From CAVQRC01 sp963715045 (GTDB lineage: Bacteria; Planctomycetota; Planctomycetia; Pirellulales; Lacipirellulaceae), in NCBI GenBank assembly GCA_963715045.1, contig CAVQRC010000021.1, forward strand, positions 1-64,000: 64,000 bases of DNA, read 5' to 3'. The notes under the pieces were generated by a model, which was not told where the DNA came from, made no database searches, and was given only the letters and a program-made list of their open reading frames with translations. This document shows, in pieces, positions 27,097 through 37,690 of this stretch. A program made the translations under genes and the position numbers. Numbering within the stretch: the first letter of the stretch is position 1; the number at the start of each line of letters is the position of its first letter.

Positions 27097-27456
27097 CGAT
27101 ACTCCTCGAGGGGGTTGGGGCCACCATGGGGGCGCGTGAGGGACGGCCGTCCTTTCACGATTATCGTATCACTGCTCGCGGAGAGCGACCAGACGATGCG
27201 AATCACTCGAAAACTCGGGGGGGACCGCCGGTCGGCTGGACGAAATCTGTCGACTCGCGCGGAGACCGAGTGGCGGACCGCCGCCCGGCGGCTGATAATG
27301 CGGCTGCGCCACAGGGCCCTCGGAGTTTGCTCGACTCCCTCCCGCCGCGCTGTTCAATACGCTACGTTCGTTTCGCGGCGGGTACGTTCGGCGAGGAGAA
27401 ATCGGGGGCCAAGCTCCCTACCGCGTGCCCTCTCCAACGGCCCTCGGAGTCCTGGA
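27097..27456. other. intergenic region between divergent genes
   Basis: About 360 bases between the DUF1559 gene and the UspA-GspE gene. The plus frame is open from 27091 into the fusion gene, but the translation is arginine-rich and not conserved in character, so I treat it as leader. Promoters for both genes should lie here; none is clear. Confidence 0.5.
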
Positions 27457-29085
27457 ATGGACGATTTTCGCAGAATTCTCGTGCCGATCGATTTCAGCAG
27501 GTCGTCCCTCACCGCACTGGATCGCGTCTGGTCGCTGGCCGACCCGCACGGATCCGAAGTCCACCTGGTGCACGTACTTACCGAGCCGTTCTACGAAAGC
27601 GAGGGTGTGAAACGGGATCGAACGCGGAAGGCACACGAGCGACTCGACCAGTTGATGCCTTCGTCTGCCGAGATGGACATCCGGATCTGCCGCCAGGTCA
27701 CTGAAGGCAAAGCGCCCGAAGCGCTGATCGCGTACGCGAAGGCCGAAGACGTGGATGTCATCGTGATGGGAACGCATGGGCGTAGCGGAGTGCGTCGCGC
27801 GGTCATGGGAAGTGTCGCCGAGCGGGTGATTCGGAGCTCGCCGGTGCCGGTCATGACCGTGCGGGCAGAGGAATCGAGCAGCCCCCCTCCGTCGCTCGTC
27901 GAGCTCGAAGCCGTTGAAGCCGATCCCAGCCGGACACCGCCGAGTGTCGACCTGCTGCGGCGGGCCATGACGATGAGGGCGACCGATATCCACATCGACC
28001 CCGTTGCCGACGATGAGTACCAGGTGCGAATGAGGATCGACGGATTGCTCCATCACTACTGCCGACTCGATCACGACGTCGCCAGCCACATCATCGGTCA
28101 GTTCAAGACGATGGCCGATCTGCCGATCGCCAGACCGTTTCGACCCCTCGAGGGGCGACTGCATTTGCCACGTCAGTTGTCCGAGCTGGAGGTGCGGATC
28201 ACGACCGCCGCGGTTGCCGGCGGAGAGGCTGCCGCACTCCGCCTGTTCGACCGGGGCCAGGTTTTCCGTCCGCTCGAAGACCTCGGACTCTCGGCATTCG
28301 CCCTGGACCGGGTGCAGGACATGATCCACTGCGGCGAAGGCGTCGTCCTGGTGACAGGGCCGACAAATTCCGGAAAGACAACGACGGTCTACTCGATGCT
28401 TAAAGCGGTCGGCAATTTCAAGGGAAACATTGTCTCGGTCGAAGATCCGGTTGAATTCTGGGCACCGTTTGTCCGCCAGCTCGCCGTCGATGAGGAGCAC
28501 GGTGTCACGATGAGTACGGGACTGAGGACGATTCTGCGGATGGACCCGGATGCGATCTTCGTCGGAGAGATTCGCGACCATGCGGCGGCGGAGATGGCGA
28601 TGCGGGCGGCCAGTTCGGGTAAATTCGTCCTCAGCACGTTGCATACCCGCGACACGCCGTCGGCAGTGACCGCCATGATGGATCTCGACATCGACCGCCG
28701 CTCGCTGGCGGCCAATCTCACAGGCATTGTGAATCAGCGGTTAATCCGCAAAGTTTGCGAGCAATGCGGGCAAAGGCGGCCTGTCCGTGACGAAGACCGA
28801 GACCGGGCGGCCGCACTGGGAGTTGCGATCGACGCCGACGAAGTCGTCGAGGCCGTCGGTTGTGAGGCCTGCCGTCAGACAGGATACTGCGGGCGGATTG
28901 GGGTGTTCGAGGTCTTGCTCGCCGACGAGGCGATTCGCACCGCGATCAGCGAGGGGGAAGCCGAACGGACCATCCGCGGCTTGCTCGCCGAGAGCCAGAC
29001 TCCCACGCTTGCCGCCGACGCGTTTTCCAAGGTTTCCCGACAGATCACCAGTGTCGGCGAGGCGGTCGAGCTGCGGTGGCTCTAG
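27457..29085 (+). CDS. UspA-GspE/PilB fusion ATPase
   Basis: A 542-residue fusion of a universal stress domain and a type II secretion/type IV pilus ATPase. Residues 1-~142 are UspA: ILVPIDFSRSSLTAL, then GTHGRSGVRRAVMGS, which fits the G-x2-G-x9-G-S ATP-binding pattern. From ~160 comes the secretion ATPase: ATDIHIDP, MRIDGLLHHYCRLDHDVAS, Walker A GPTNSGKTTTVYSML (N where GspE has G), Asp box NIVSVEDPVEFW, Walker B MDPDAIFVGEIRD, His box LSTLHTRDTPSAV and the zinc pair CEQC...CEAC. The normal GspE N-terminal docking domain is absent and UspA takes its place. ATG 27457 has GGAG upstream and starts the conserved UspA strand. It probably powers a pseudopilus built from DUF1559-type subunits, as inferred from its neighbours. 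Confidence 0.88.
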   Translation: MDDFRRILVPIDFSRSSLTALDRVWSLADPHGSEVHLVHVLTEPFYESEGVKRDRTRKAHERLDQLMPSSAEMDIRICRQVTEGKAPEALIAYAKAEDVDVIVMGTHGRSGVRRAVMGSVAERVIRSSPVPVMTVRAEESSSPPPSLVELEAVEADPSRTPPSVDLLRRAMTMRATDIHIDPVADDEYQVRMRIDGLLHHYCRLDHDVASHIIGQFKTMADLPIARPFRPLEGRLHLPRQLSELEVRITTAAVAGGEAAALRLFDRGQVFRPLEDLGLSAFALDRVQDMIHCGEGVVLVTGPTNSGKTTTVYSMLKAVGNFKGNIVSVEDPVEFWAPFVRQLAVDEEHGVTMSTGLRTILRMDPDAIFVGEIRDHAAAEMAMRAASSGKFVLSTLHTRDTPSAVTAMMDLDIDRRSLAANLTGIVNQRLIRKVCEQCGQRRPVRDEDRDRAAALGVAIDADEVVEAVGCEACRQTGYCGRIGVFEVLLADEAIRTAISEGEAERTIRGLLAESQTPTLAADAFSKVSRQITSVGEAVELRWL

Positions 29086-29237
29086 AAGGCGAATTCGATC
29101 CCCGTTTCAAGCGTCCCGCGGCCGGAAAAACAAACACGTTCAGAAACCTATCGCAACGGATTCCAGAAAACGGCGGTCGGGCATCCGACAGGACCCCGAC
29201 GCGATCCGCACACAGCATGGACCGTCTTAGAGCTCAG

Positions 29238-30238
29238 ATGTCGATTCGCTCACGCCACTTCGCTGCGGCCTTTACGCTTGTTGAACTGTTGGTCGTGATC
29301 GCGATCATCGGGATCCTCGTCGCCCTGCTGCTTCCGGCGGTTCAAAGTGCCGCGGGAAGCGGCCCGCCGGACGCAGTGCCAGAACCATCTCAAGCAGCTC
29401 GGACTCGGCGGGCAGAACCATCACGCCGCCCAGGGCTACTTCCCCAGCGGCGGATGGGGTTATCGCTGGGTGGGCGACCCCGATCTGGGATTCGGTGCGA
29501 ATCAGCCGGGCGGCTGGGTGTACAGCCTGCTTCCCTACATCGAAGAACAGGCCATCCATGGGCTGGGTGCGGGTGGTTCGGCAAGCGAGAAGAAGCTGGC
29601 GGCCGAACGCCTCGTCCAGTCGCCCGTGGCCATGATGAACTGCCCCAGCCGTCGTTCGCCGGGGCTGTTCCCTCACAAGCTCGAAACCGCGAACTCCAAT
29701 CGCCCCTACAACCCGGGCTTCGATGGCGTCCGCACCGATACCTTGACCGACGTCGCCCGCAACGACTACGCAGCCAACAGCGGCAGTTATCGCGTGACCA
29801 CCACCCCCGGACCAACCACACTCGCCGACGCCGATCGGTTCGGCTGGCCCCGCATGGAACTCTCCAACGGAATCGTCCATATCCGCAGCGAGATCGGCGC
29901 CCGCCAGATCGTCGACGGCCTCAGCAAGACCTACCTGTGGGGAGAAAAGTACGTCAACGCCAACAACTACGAAGTCCCCGACGGCATTGGCGAGGCGCAG
30001 AGCATGTACATCGGATTTGACCCGGATACCTGCCGCTGGGGGCAACCGGGGCAAGGGCAGCTACCAGGCCAGACACCACTCCGAGACACTCCCGGATTCT
30101 CCTCCGACTATCACTTCGGCAGTGCGCCACCCAGGCGGTTGCTACTTTTCGTATTGCGACGGCTCGGTTCAATTCATCCCCTACGACATCGACTGGACGA
30201 TCCACACGGCTCACGCCGCCCGCAACGACGGTGCGTAA
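29238..30238 (+). CDS. DUF1559 pseudopilin-like protein, two frameshifts
   Basis: A ~332-residue DUF1559 protein broken twice. The leader FAAAFTLVELLVVIAIIGIL and AVQSA lie in the first frame. After an extra C near 29351 the second frame continues REAARRTQCQNHLKQLGLGG and runs to HFGSA. After an extra C near 30123 the third frame gives HPGGCYFSYCDGSVQFIPYD, the H-x9-DG motif, and stops at 30238. Both breaks are one-base insertions and all family landmarks survive. Start could be ATG 29238 or 29217. It follows the UspA-GspE gene on the same strand by about 150 bases. Confidence 0.85.
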
Positions 30239-30401
30239 CTTGGAGTGCGGCAACTTGTTGCCGCTTTCATACGTCGCGACGCTGCACTCAAGAGACCGAA
30301 CTGCCGGTGGGAGCGGCCTCGACCGCTACGTACCGGAAGACCGACCCGCCCTCGTGAACACCGCTGCGTAGGAAAGCGGTGATGAATCACCGCACTCCGC
30401 A

Positions 30402-31754
30402 TTACGCCAGTCGTTGAAAGCCGGTGTGTTTGACCGGGCCGCCGATCCGCGGCCGCGATGTCGCCTCGTTGAATCGCCTCGCCGATCTCGGCGAACACCG
30501 GCCCACACGCTGCGACAAAGTCGTCGACGTGCTGTTCGGTGTGGGTGTACATCGGAAAGAATCCACCGGCGACCAGGTAACCCCGGGGGAGCATCCGCAC
30601 GGTCCACAGCGTCTGGATCGCGGCGGCTTCCGGATGGTCGAAGCGGAATGTTGTGAGCGCGGGGTGGCCCGCTGCAGTCAGCGGGACGCCCGTTTCGGCG
30701 GCCAGATCTACGAGTCCGTCACGCGTCCTTGACCCGATGTGGGCAATGTGGGCGGGCACGTCGTGCTGCATGAGTTTCTTGACCGTCGCTACCCCGGCGG
30801 TCGGGCCGACCGCTTCGGTCCACAACGCACTGGAAATGAATGTCTCTTGCACGGCATCCATCGTGTCGGCCGTGCCGATCAACGCGGCAATCGGGTGTCC
30901 GTTGCCGAGCGTCTTGGCGAACACGGCCAGATCGGGCGTGATGCCGTATTTGAGATGCGCACCACCGAGCCCCAGCTTGAACCCGATCGTAATCTCATCG
31001 AATACGAGCCTGGCTCCACAGCGATCGGCCAGTTCGCGAACGCCCTCGAGGAATCCGGCCTCAGGCCTGAGGTTCCGCGTCGGTTCCATGACAATTGCCG
31101 CCAGGTCCGGACCGTGCTCGTCGACGATCGCCTTGAGATCGTCGAGTTTGTTGTACGCGAAGGGGAGAGCGGTGCCGGCCAGGCCGTGAGGAATCCCAGC
31201 CGGCTCGAGCCCCGGCAACAAGTGCCACTGGCCTAATCGATCGGCCGCATCGCCGCCCGGATGAGGCAGGTTCGCCGAAAGGTACCAGTCGTGCCAGCCG
31301 TGATACCCGCAGAAGGCGACCTTATCACGACGCGTGCGGGCCCGGGCGACCCGGACGGCCATCGCCATCGTCTCGCCTCCCATCCGCCCGAAGCGAACCA
31401 TCTCCGCCCAGGGATGAATCTCGAGCAGCAGCCGCGCCAGTTCCACCTCCTCAGGTGGGTTGAGCATGCACATCGCACCGCGTTGAACTCGCTCCACCAC
31501 GGCGGCGGTCACGTCCGGGTCGGCGTATCCCAGCACCGTCGCGCCGATCCCGCAGGTACCCATGTCGATATACGGCCGCCCGTCGAGGTCGACTACCACC
31601 GAGCCCCGAGCCTCGGCAAAGTACGCCGGCCATTGCTCGGCGCAAACATCTCCTGCCGCTTACCAAACAGCTGTGCGCCGCCCGGGATCAGCCGGCGGGC
31701 TTCGCGGTACAAGTCTTGTCCCCGGCCGCGATACGGTGTCGACGTTTCGTGCAC
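30402..31754 (-). CDS. class III aminotransferase, glutamate-1-semialdehyde aminomutase-like, two frameshifts
   Basis: PLP enzyme of about 450 residues, related to HemL. The N-terminus (GTG 31754) reads YRGRGQDLYREARRLIPGG, then shifts near 31645. The main frame has VVDLDGRPYIDMGTCGIG, FCGYHGWHDWYLS, LVFDEITIGFKLG and the PLP lysine in LAVFAKTLGNGHPIAALIGT. A second shift near 30438 (an extra G) restores the family-like C-terminus GGPVKHTGFQRLA, with the stop at 30402. Rather than haem synthesis it may act on a sugar or amino-acid derivative, since it lies behind a transporter and a metallohydrolase. The start codon is uncertain. Confidence 0.82.
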
Positions 31755-31769
31755 AACGGCCCCCGTGGG

Positions 31770-31900
31770 AGAATGACGAATGACTAAATCCTCATGACGA
31801 ACGAATGACCAATGACCAAGACCGAGAAAGATTCTCCTTCGTTATTGGGGCTTCGGTATTCCTCTCAGTCATTACTCATTAGTCATTACTATTCGGGCGT
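31770..31900. repeat. low-complexity element with AATGACNAATGAC words
   Basis: Reiterated words such as AATGACGAATGACT, ACGAATGACCAATGACCAAG and, inverted, AGTCATTACTCATTAGTCAT, forming a long weak palindrome between the aminotransferase and the symporter gene, ending near the symporter stop. Confidence 0.7.
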
Positions 31901-31916
31901 TGCTGATCCGTGCGCG

Positions 31917-33836
31917 CTATCGAAAATAACGCTCGACGAGTTCCTGCTTCGGTGGCCCCGCCGCCAGACTCACGACCACGCCGGCGATCCCAGAGACGGC
32001 CATCCCCCACAAAGTCGGCTCGAATCCCATCAACAGGATCGACCCGCCACCTAGAAACCGGGGAATCGAAAACCCCACCACGGTCACGAATCCACCGACC
32101 ATCGCGGCGATCGCGCCGCGGCGGGTCATCCGGCTCCAGTACAGTCCCAAAAGCATCGGAAACAGAAACGTGGCTCCGAACCCGCCGCTCACAAACACGA
32201 CCACGATCTGCAGGAACTGCGGCGGCCGCAGCGCGAGCCACGTGACCAGTACGCCCGCGATGACCGTCGTCGCGTAACTCGCCGCAACCACGGCCCGCTG
32301 CGAGACCTGCGGATTGATGCTTCGCTGGTAGATGTCCCGGACCGCCGCCGAGCTGATGATCAACAGAAAGCTGTCGACCGTCGACATCACGGCCGCGAAG
32401 GGAGCCGCCACCAGAATCGCTCCGAGGATCTCGTAGCCAAAGCCCATGTCGGCGACGAGCCGGGTGGCAATCAGCACGATCGTGCGGTCGGAGTGTTCGG
32501 CGGTAAGCACCGGCAGCGCGTCGCGAGCCGCCATCACGATCAACACGAGGGGGATATAGATTACGGCGAAGTAGATCGTCACCGTGAGGATCGAGCGTTT
32601 CAGAGTGCGGCTGTCACGAAACGCCATCAGCCGAACCATCATTCCGGGCTGGGCGATGCCCACGATCGGCCACATAAAGAAGAACGAAATGATCATTCCG
32701 AGCGGATGAAACGGAGCCCCGGAGTCCTTGCGACCAGGCCCGAAGATCAGCGCTCCACCTCGGCGGAACGCGTATCGCTGGTTGTCACTGCCGGGTGAAA
32801 AGCTGATGCGGCCCGTGGCCCCGAGAGACTGCGGCTTCCCTTCGACGTCAACCACCTCTTCGTTCTTGTACGGAATCTCGACCGAGAGAATCCGGCCGAG
32901 ACGGGGATCGTCCTCGATTGCCAGGCGAATGTCGTTGGCCGTCGTCGTGACGTCGCCGGCGGCATCCGTCGCCATCGAGACGCTGATCACCCGATCTCCT
33001 GCTGCGTCCCAATTCACCTGCAATTCTGCCTGCGGCTGTCGCGGACGAAGATATCGGATCGCTACCGGCACCGGCTCGCCGCCGTCTTTGACCCTGAAGA
33101 CGAGGTCGTTGTAATCTCCGCGATCGTTCGGCACACTCGTAACCGCCATCGCCGGCGCTGTGGCGAGCCGCTGCGTGGCTTCTCGCAGCCCGCCCGTCTT
33201 GAGCAACACGACGGGTAACAACAGCACGACGCCGAGCCCCATCACGATGCCCTGCATCACATCGGTCCAGACAACGGCTCGGAATCCCCCGTAGGACGTG
33301 TAGAAAATCGTAACCAGGGCAAAGACTGCCAGACTCAGTTGATATCCGTAACGGAAGTTCACATTGAACGTGTCTTCGATAATGATCGCCCCGAGTTTGA
33401 ACTGGGCGACGAGGACGCAGATGGTAAAGAAAATAATGACGCAACTGGAAAACAGTCCCAGGGCCGGTGACTGGAAGCGATCGCGAAAGACGTCCGGAAT
33501 CGTGATCGCTCCGCTCTTGCGGGCGACTTGATTGAGGCGTTTGCCAATCACGCCCATCGTGACGAGCGGGACGATCATATAGCCGGCGATCCACAGGGCC
33601 AGAACCCATCCGTAGCTGTAAATCAACGAGGGGTAGCCGCCGAAACTTCCGCCCGAGGCACTTGTCGCGGCAAACGAAAACGCCAGGGCCCACGTCCCGA
33701 GGCCGCGACTGCCGAGAAAATACTCGCTCATGAAAGAACGCTTGCTAAGCATCCGATGCGAAAGACCGGCCAGAATGAACACACCGGCGATGTAGCCGAC
33801 GAACACGACCATCGTCGTGATGGTGGTCTGGTTCAT
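31917..33836 (-). CDS. sodium:solute symporter (SSS family)
   Basis: A 639-residue membrane transporter with a dozen or more helices, nearest in style to the sodium/pantothenate branch (PanF). Visible landmarks are SEYFLGSRGLGTWALAFSFA, SASGGSFGGYPSLIYSYGW and FYTSYGGFRAVVWTDVMQG, all in the conserved first half. An unusually large soluble insert (~225-370) interrupts the helices. The substrate is unknown. Its start overlaps the stop of the small membrane protein upstream by four bases, an arrangement shared with PanF/YhdT pairs. Confidence 0.9.
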   Translation of the reverse strand: MNQTTITTMVVFVGYIAGVFILAGLSHRMLSKRSFMSEYFLGSRGLGTWALAFSFAATSASGGSFGGYPSLIYSYGWVLALWIAGYMIVPLVTMGVIGKRLNQVARKSGAITIPDVFRDRFQSPALGLFSSCVIIFFTICVLVAQFKLGAIIIEDTFNVNFRYGYQLSLAVFALVTIFYTSYGGFRAVVWTDVMQGIVMGLGVVLLLPVVLLKTGGLREATQRLATAPAMAVTSVPNDRGDYNDLVFRVKDGGEPVPVAIRYLRPRQPQAELQVNWDAAGDRVISVSMATDAAGDVTTTANDIRLAIEDDPRLGRILSVEIPYKNEEVVDVEGKPQSLGATGRISFSPGSDNQRYAFRRGGALIFGPGRKDSGAPFHPLGMIISFFFMWPIVGIAQPGMMVRLMAFRDSRTLKRSILTVTIYFAVIYIPLVLIVMAARDALPVLTAEHSDRTIVLIATRLVADMGFGYEILGAILVAAPFAAVMSTVDSFLLIISSAAVRDIYQRSINPQVSQRAVVAASYATTVIAGVLVTWLALRPPQFLQIVVVFVSGGFGATFLFPMLLGLYWSRMTRRGAIAAMVGGFVTVVGFSIPRFLGGGSILLMGFEPTLWGMAVSGIAGVVVSLAAGPPKQELVERYFR

Positions 33837-34204
33837 ACGGGCCCGCCTTCTTGCTCGTCTCCCGGCTGGTGGCCCAGATCATCTTCCTGAAAAACGCAGA
33901 AGGCGAAAATGAACGTCACCCCGATGCAGACGAGCCAGGGCAGGATGATGCCGTAAAAGACCCAATCCGGAATGCCGAGCCCCAGTGGGAGGGTGAGCGT
34001 GCTCACATCCCGCTCGAAACCGGGCGGCACGACGAGGATCTCGGCAATGTCGATTCCCGTCGTCGCCGGGTCGGGTTCGTGCGACTGGTAGCCGCGCAGG
34101 TAGCAATAACCAGTCGTGTAAATCAGGCACAGCAGCCACAGCCCCAGCATCATGACGGCTTCACGCCTGGCGTGGCTGAGCAACGGTTGGTTACTGCTGG
34201 TCAT
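33833..34204 (-). CDS. small membrane protein, YhdT/DUF997-like symporter partner
   Basis: About 123 residues with two membrane helices (MMLGLWLLCLIYTTGYCYLR and WVFYGIILPWLVCIGVTFIF) and a ~50-residue loop between. The C-terminal FAFCVFQEDDLGH is typical of the small subunits coded next to SSS symporters. Translationally coupled to the symporter (ATGA overlap). ATG 34204 is preferred because the conserved region starts soon after; ATG 34228 is possible. Confidence 0.78.
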   Translation of the reverse strand: MTSSNQPLLSHARREAVMMLGLWLLCLIYTTGYCYLRGYQSHEPDPATTGIDIAEILVVPPGFERDVSTLTLPLGLGIPDWVFYGIILPWLVCIGVTFIFAFCVFQEDDLGHQPGDEQEGGPV

Positions 34205-34312
34205 GGCTCTCGTTCGCCGCTCTGTCAATCTTCGGATTCAGGGTTTGCTCACGCGTCGAGCCTGCATCCCTGCATGCACCCGCAGCCCCTGACCCCTGAA
34301 ATAGCAAGCCCG

Positions 34313-36611
34313 TTACTCCTTGAGATCGTCGTGTGACCTGGCGAGAATCTCCTCGTAGGTTGCCCGGGCGATATCAAACGCCTGCTTTGCGGCGAGCCGT
34401 TCCTGTTCGCGAATCTGACCGCGTTTCGACTCCCAGCAGGTATCCACCGCATCGATGCACCATCTGGCACTTCGCTTGCTGGCTCGGATCGGTTGGCCAT
34501 CGACTTCGATGAACACCGGGTTGGTATGCGCGGCCGGGAAAATCCGCACGGCAACCCAGGAAGAAATGGTCGGCGTGTACTCGAACTCGAGAGCGTTTAT
34601 CGACCCATCGGCCGCGATCTGTTGCGTCTCGACACTCTCGCCGTTGACGATCAGTTCGACGGGTACGTTGCGGGTATCACCGATCCGCGCACGTTCGACG
34701 TGCCAGTAGGGCTTCTTGTCGAGCGGCCGCGAGCGAATCGAATTGTCGGGTTGCTCCCCGAGCAAGGCGGCCGCCTTGACCTTGATCGCGAGCGGCTGCT
34801 GGCTCTCGACAGCGAGGACGCTCGGTTGCCCGCCCGCGCCCGGCTCGCCGACGCCCAACTCGTTGACCGTGAAATCGAACAGGTGGCTCAAGCCGTCGCT
34901 GCAATAGCTGCGTCCGTCCTTGAGGCCTGCCAGCCAACGACCGTATTCGAGCGGCTCGTCCTCGGCCAGTTTGACGTAGATTCGCCCCAGGCCGACACGA
35001 TCGCCATAGATACAGGGAAAGTCGGTCTCCCCGCTGATCCGGCATTGAAAGCCGCAATTGAGTGTGTGGTACCAGATATTCAGTTCCCAGACGGCGGGCG
35101 TATCGACGGCCGAAATGAAATCGCAGGCGTCGTGCACCACATCGACGATGTACTCGTTGGCCCCGATCCCGTCGAAGGGGGGCATTTCATAGTTGGGCAG
35201 GTCGTCACTCGGCAGGGCCAGCCCCCAGCCGCTGTGCGAAAAGCCGACGACCGCTCCCTGCTGCTTTCCCCACTGCAAGACGGGGAGGTCCCAACTGGGC
35301 CATTCCTCGATTTTCGTCGTCCCCGGATAGTCATCTTCGATCAGCCCCAGCAGGCACAGGTGCCCGGTGTGGGAACTGGGAAACCCGGAGACCTCGACGT
35401 CGTACCGCATGAGGTTCTCGGAAGTCGACAGGGCACTGACGTCTCCTTCGAAGAATTGCTTCTGGTGATACCAGCAGGGCCCCCAGGAAAGCACGCATCC
35501 CACGTTGAGATCCTCGCCGAGGATGTGCCGCATCATCGCTTCGGGACCGACGCCCTGGGTCGGCGCTTCGTAATGGGCGCAACCGGCCGCATGGACGTGA
35601 TGGTCGCCCGAATACCAGCGGTGGTCGGCCATTTTGATCCATCGCTGGAGTTCGAATTCTTCCACGTGCGTCTCGGCTTCAGGCACGAGGATTTCGCGGT
35701 GTTGAATCCGATACTCGGGCCCCCGCGTGTAAGCCACTTCGTACACGCCAGGCGGAAGGAGGACGGATTCGCCGTCGTGGCGGTAGATTTGATCGTGGAA
35801 GAAGAAGTCGGGCGCCAGCCGCTGCGACCGGGCCGGGTACACCCGCTGGTTTCGATCTCGGATCACGAACTGCCCCGTCGTCGGCTGGCCCGTATCGTCG
35901 CGAATCCGGAGCTGCACCTTCACGGCCGGTCGGCAGTCGAACAGGATCGCCTGCTCGTTGCGAAAGCCAAGATCCTGCGTCCCCTGGCCGACGTCGAATG
36001 CCAGGGTGGCCTCCCGCTTGCCACGGTCTCGACTGTAGATTTCGAGAATCCGATACTCGAGTTCGAGTCCCGAGAGTCGCTTGTTCAGCGGCTGCTTGTC
36101 GAACATTTCGAGGTCGGCCCAGCGATTGGGGACATCCTGGGGGCGGACAGTCGGATCGGGATCGGGACTTCCCGAGGATTGCTTGTAAATCGGCTTCGCA
36201 TTCGGGCTTTCGACACGGAGTTGCGCGGTCACGCCCGCCTGGTTGTGCACCTTGACGAGATACACGGTCCAGCCCTGCTCGAGCAGTTGAGCCTCGGCAT
36301 CGCCACGGGCGACCTTGACTCGGCTCTCCGGATTGATGTTGACTCCGACCAGCACGTGGGGATCGAGGACCTTCTGAATGCCCGTCACGACCTGCTCGGG
36401 CATCGTCGCTGGCGAGCACCGCGTCCAACTCCTGCCGTTCGACATCGCTCAGCGGTCGACCAAGAAAGTTGAGGGCCGCTACAATGCGATTCACCTGAGC
36501 CGCGAGCGGTTGCGGTTCGACACCTGTCACGATCGGCAACTGGGCCGTGGCAGCCGACGCGGAGAACATCCAGACTCCGATAAACAGCAGATCAAGGCGT
36601 CGATGCGGCAT
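34313..36611 (-). CDS. CehA/McbA-family metallohydrolase, one frameshift
   Basis: A ~765-residue exported protein. ATG 36611 starts a signal peptide (LLFIGVWMFSASAATAQLP); the frame shifts near 36405 by one base and then stays open to 34313. The C-terminal half is a PHP-type metal-dependent hydrolase: WYSGDHHVHAAGCAHYEAP with the metal-binding HxH, VGFSHSGWGLALP and ISAVDTPAVWELNIWYHTLN. The N-terminal half is beta-rich and probably carbohydrate- or surface-binding. CehA hydrolyses carbamate esters, but planctomycete members have no known substrate. It is the first gene of a minus-strand run with the symporter pair and the aminotransferase. Confidence 0.85.
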
Positions 36612-36811
36612 CGAAATCTCCACAACGCAGTCTCCACAACAAAAGAGCGATCGAGTGACAAGCAGACTACACGGCGACGATGACGTTCGCACGTTTGGTT
36701 GGCGGCGAACTGTGATGGGCGGACTCTCCCGGAATCAGCAGACCGCTATCTTCGTCGTTTGCACGCAATTTGCAAGCTTGGCGATGAGAATCGTCGCCGA
36801 CGGAGGGAACG

Positions 36812-37531
36812 ATGGCCGCTGACACGATCGACGAAGTGATTCTGGGAAAGCTCACCCGTCGCGAGTTTCGGGAGCGGATGGAAACAGGTTCGCTGAAGGC
36901 CTGCCTGATCCCCACGGCCGCGACAGAGCAGCATCTCGAGCACCTCGCGATGGAGCATGATTACCGCAGTTGTCTGCACGTGGCGGTTTCGGTCGCCGAG
37001 CGGCTGAATCCTGGCGTGCTGGTCGCACCCGTGATGCACGTGGGAATCAGCGAACACCATATGCGGCACGTGGGGACGCTCACGGCACTTCCAGGCGGCT
37101 GGTTGAGCGTGCTGGTCGATGCGATTCGGAGCATGCATCACGCCGGTTTCAAGAACATCCTTGTGCTCAACGGTCACGGCGGCAACGTGGATCCGATCAA
37201 CGGCGTATGGAGTCAGTTCCTGCAGCGATTCGAGATCAATCTGCACTTTCGCAACTACTGGGACTTTCTCGACGAGAACGTCGCCCGACAATGCCTCGCG
37301 ACAGGCGTCTGCCCCGGTCACGCCCAGGAGTTCGAAACGGCGTTCGCCCTCGCCGCATTCCCGGAAAATGTCCGGTTGGAAGCGATGCGGGAGCAGGCCG
37401 ATCAATCTCCCTGCAAGGCAACTGCCGAAGCCGGACAGGCACTGATCGACTCGATTGTCGAACACACCACTGCGTTTGTACGCGGCATGATCGACGGCAC
37501 TCATACCGCTGAGGTTCCCCCGTTCATGTAG
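36812..37531 (+). CDS. creatininase-family amidohydrolase
   Basis: A 239-residue creatininase-fold protein. Metal-site motifs are IPTAATEQHLEHLAMEHDYR, HVGISEHHMRHVGT and LVLNGHGGNVDPIN; CPGHAQEFETA gives the conserved glutamate. Family members hydrolyse cyclic amides or act in riboflavin/F420-type pathways (MftE, ArfB). Nothing here specifies the substrate. A strong ribosome site, GGAGGGAACG, precedes ATG 36812. The 200 bases upstream separate it from the divergent metallohydrolase. Confidence 0.92.
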   Translation: MAADTIDEVILGKLTRREFRERMETGSLKACLIPTAATEQHLEHLAMEHDYRSCLHVAVSVAERLNPGVLVAPVMHVGISEHHMRHVGTLTALPGGWLSVLVDAIRSMHHAGFKNILVLNGHGGNVDPINGVWSQFLQRFEINLHFRNYWDFLDENVARQCLATGVCPGHAQEFETAFALAAFPENVRLEAMREQADQSPCKATAEAGQALIDSIVEHTTAFVRGMIDGTHTAEVPPFM

Positions 37532-37611
37532 GCAGGAGCCCAGTCCGCGTACCGCGGGCGCGAGCTTGGCTAGGGATTCGCTCCGCGTTGCAAATCCGCT
37601 TCGTTGAGTAC

Positions 37612-37688
37612 CGATCCAAAAACCTCCGTGAGCGTGTCCCACGGTCGAGGAATTTGCTAGCGGAAGCCGGTTTTCGGATCGGCTCTAA
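37612..37688 (+). repeat. 81-bp-family repeat, copy C
   Basis: Reads AACCTCCGTGAGCGTGTCCC and ends GGATCGGCTCTAA two bases before the start codon at 37691, the same position relative to a gene as copy A. Confidence 0.85.
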
Positions 37689-37690
37689 AT

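Noticed and set aside
27091..27456. 122-residue N-terminal extension of the UspA-GspE protein
   Set aside because: The extension is arginine-rich, not conserved in character, and a ribosome site lies before ATG 27457 where the UspA strand begins.
34493..36472. Long plus-strand open frame (about 659 codons) opposite the CehA-like metallohydrolase
   Set aside because: It is the antisense shadow of a high-GC gene; the minus strand carries clear metal-site motifs and the plus translation resembles nothing.
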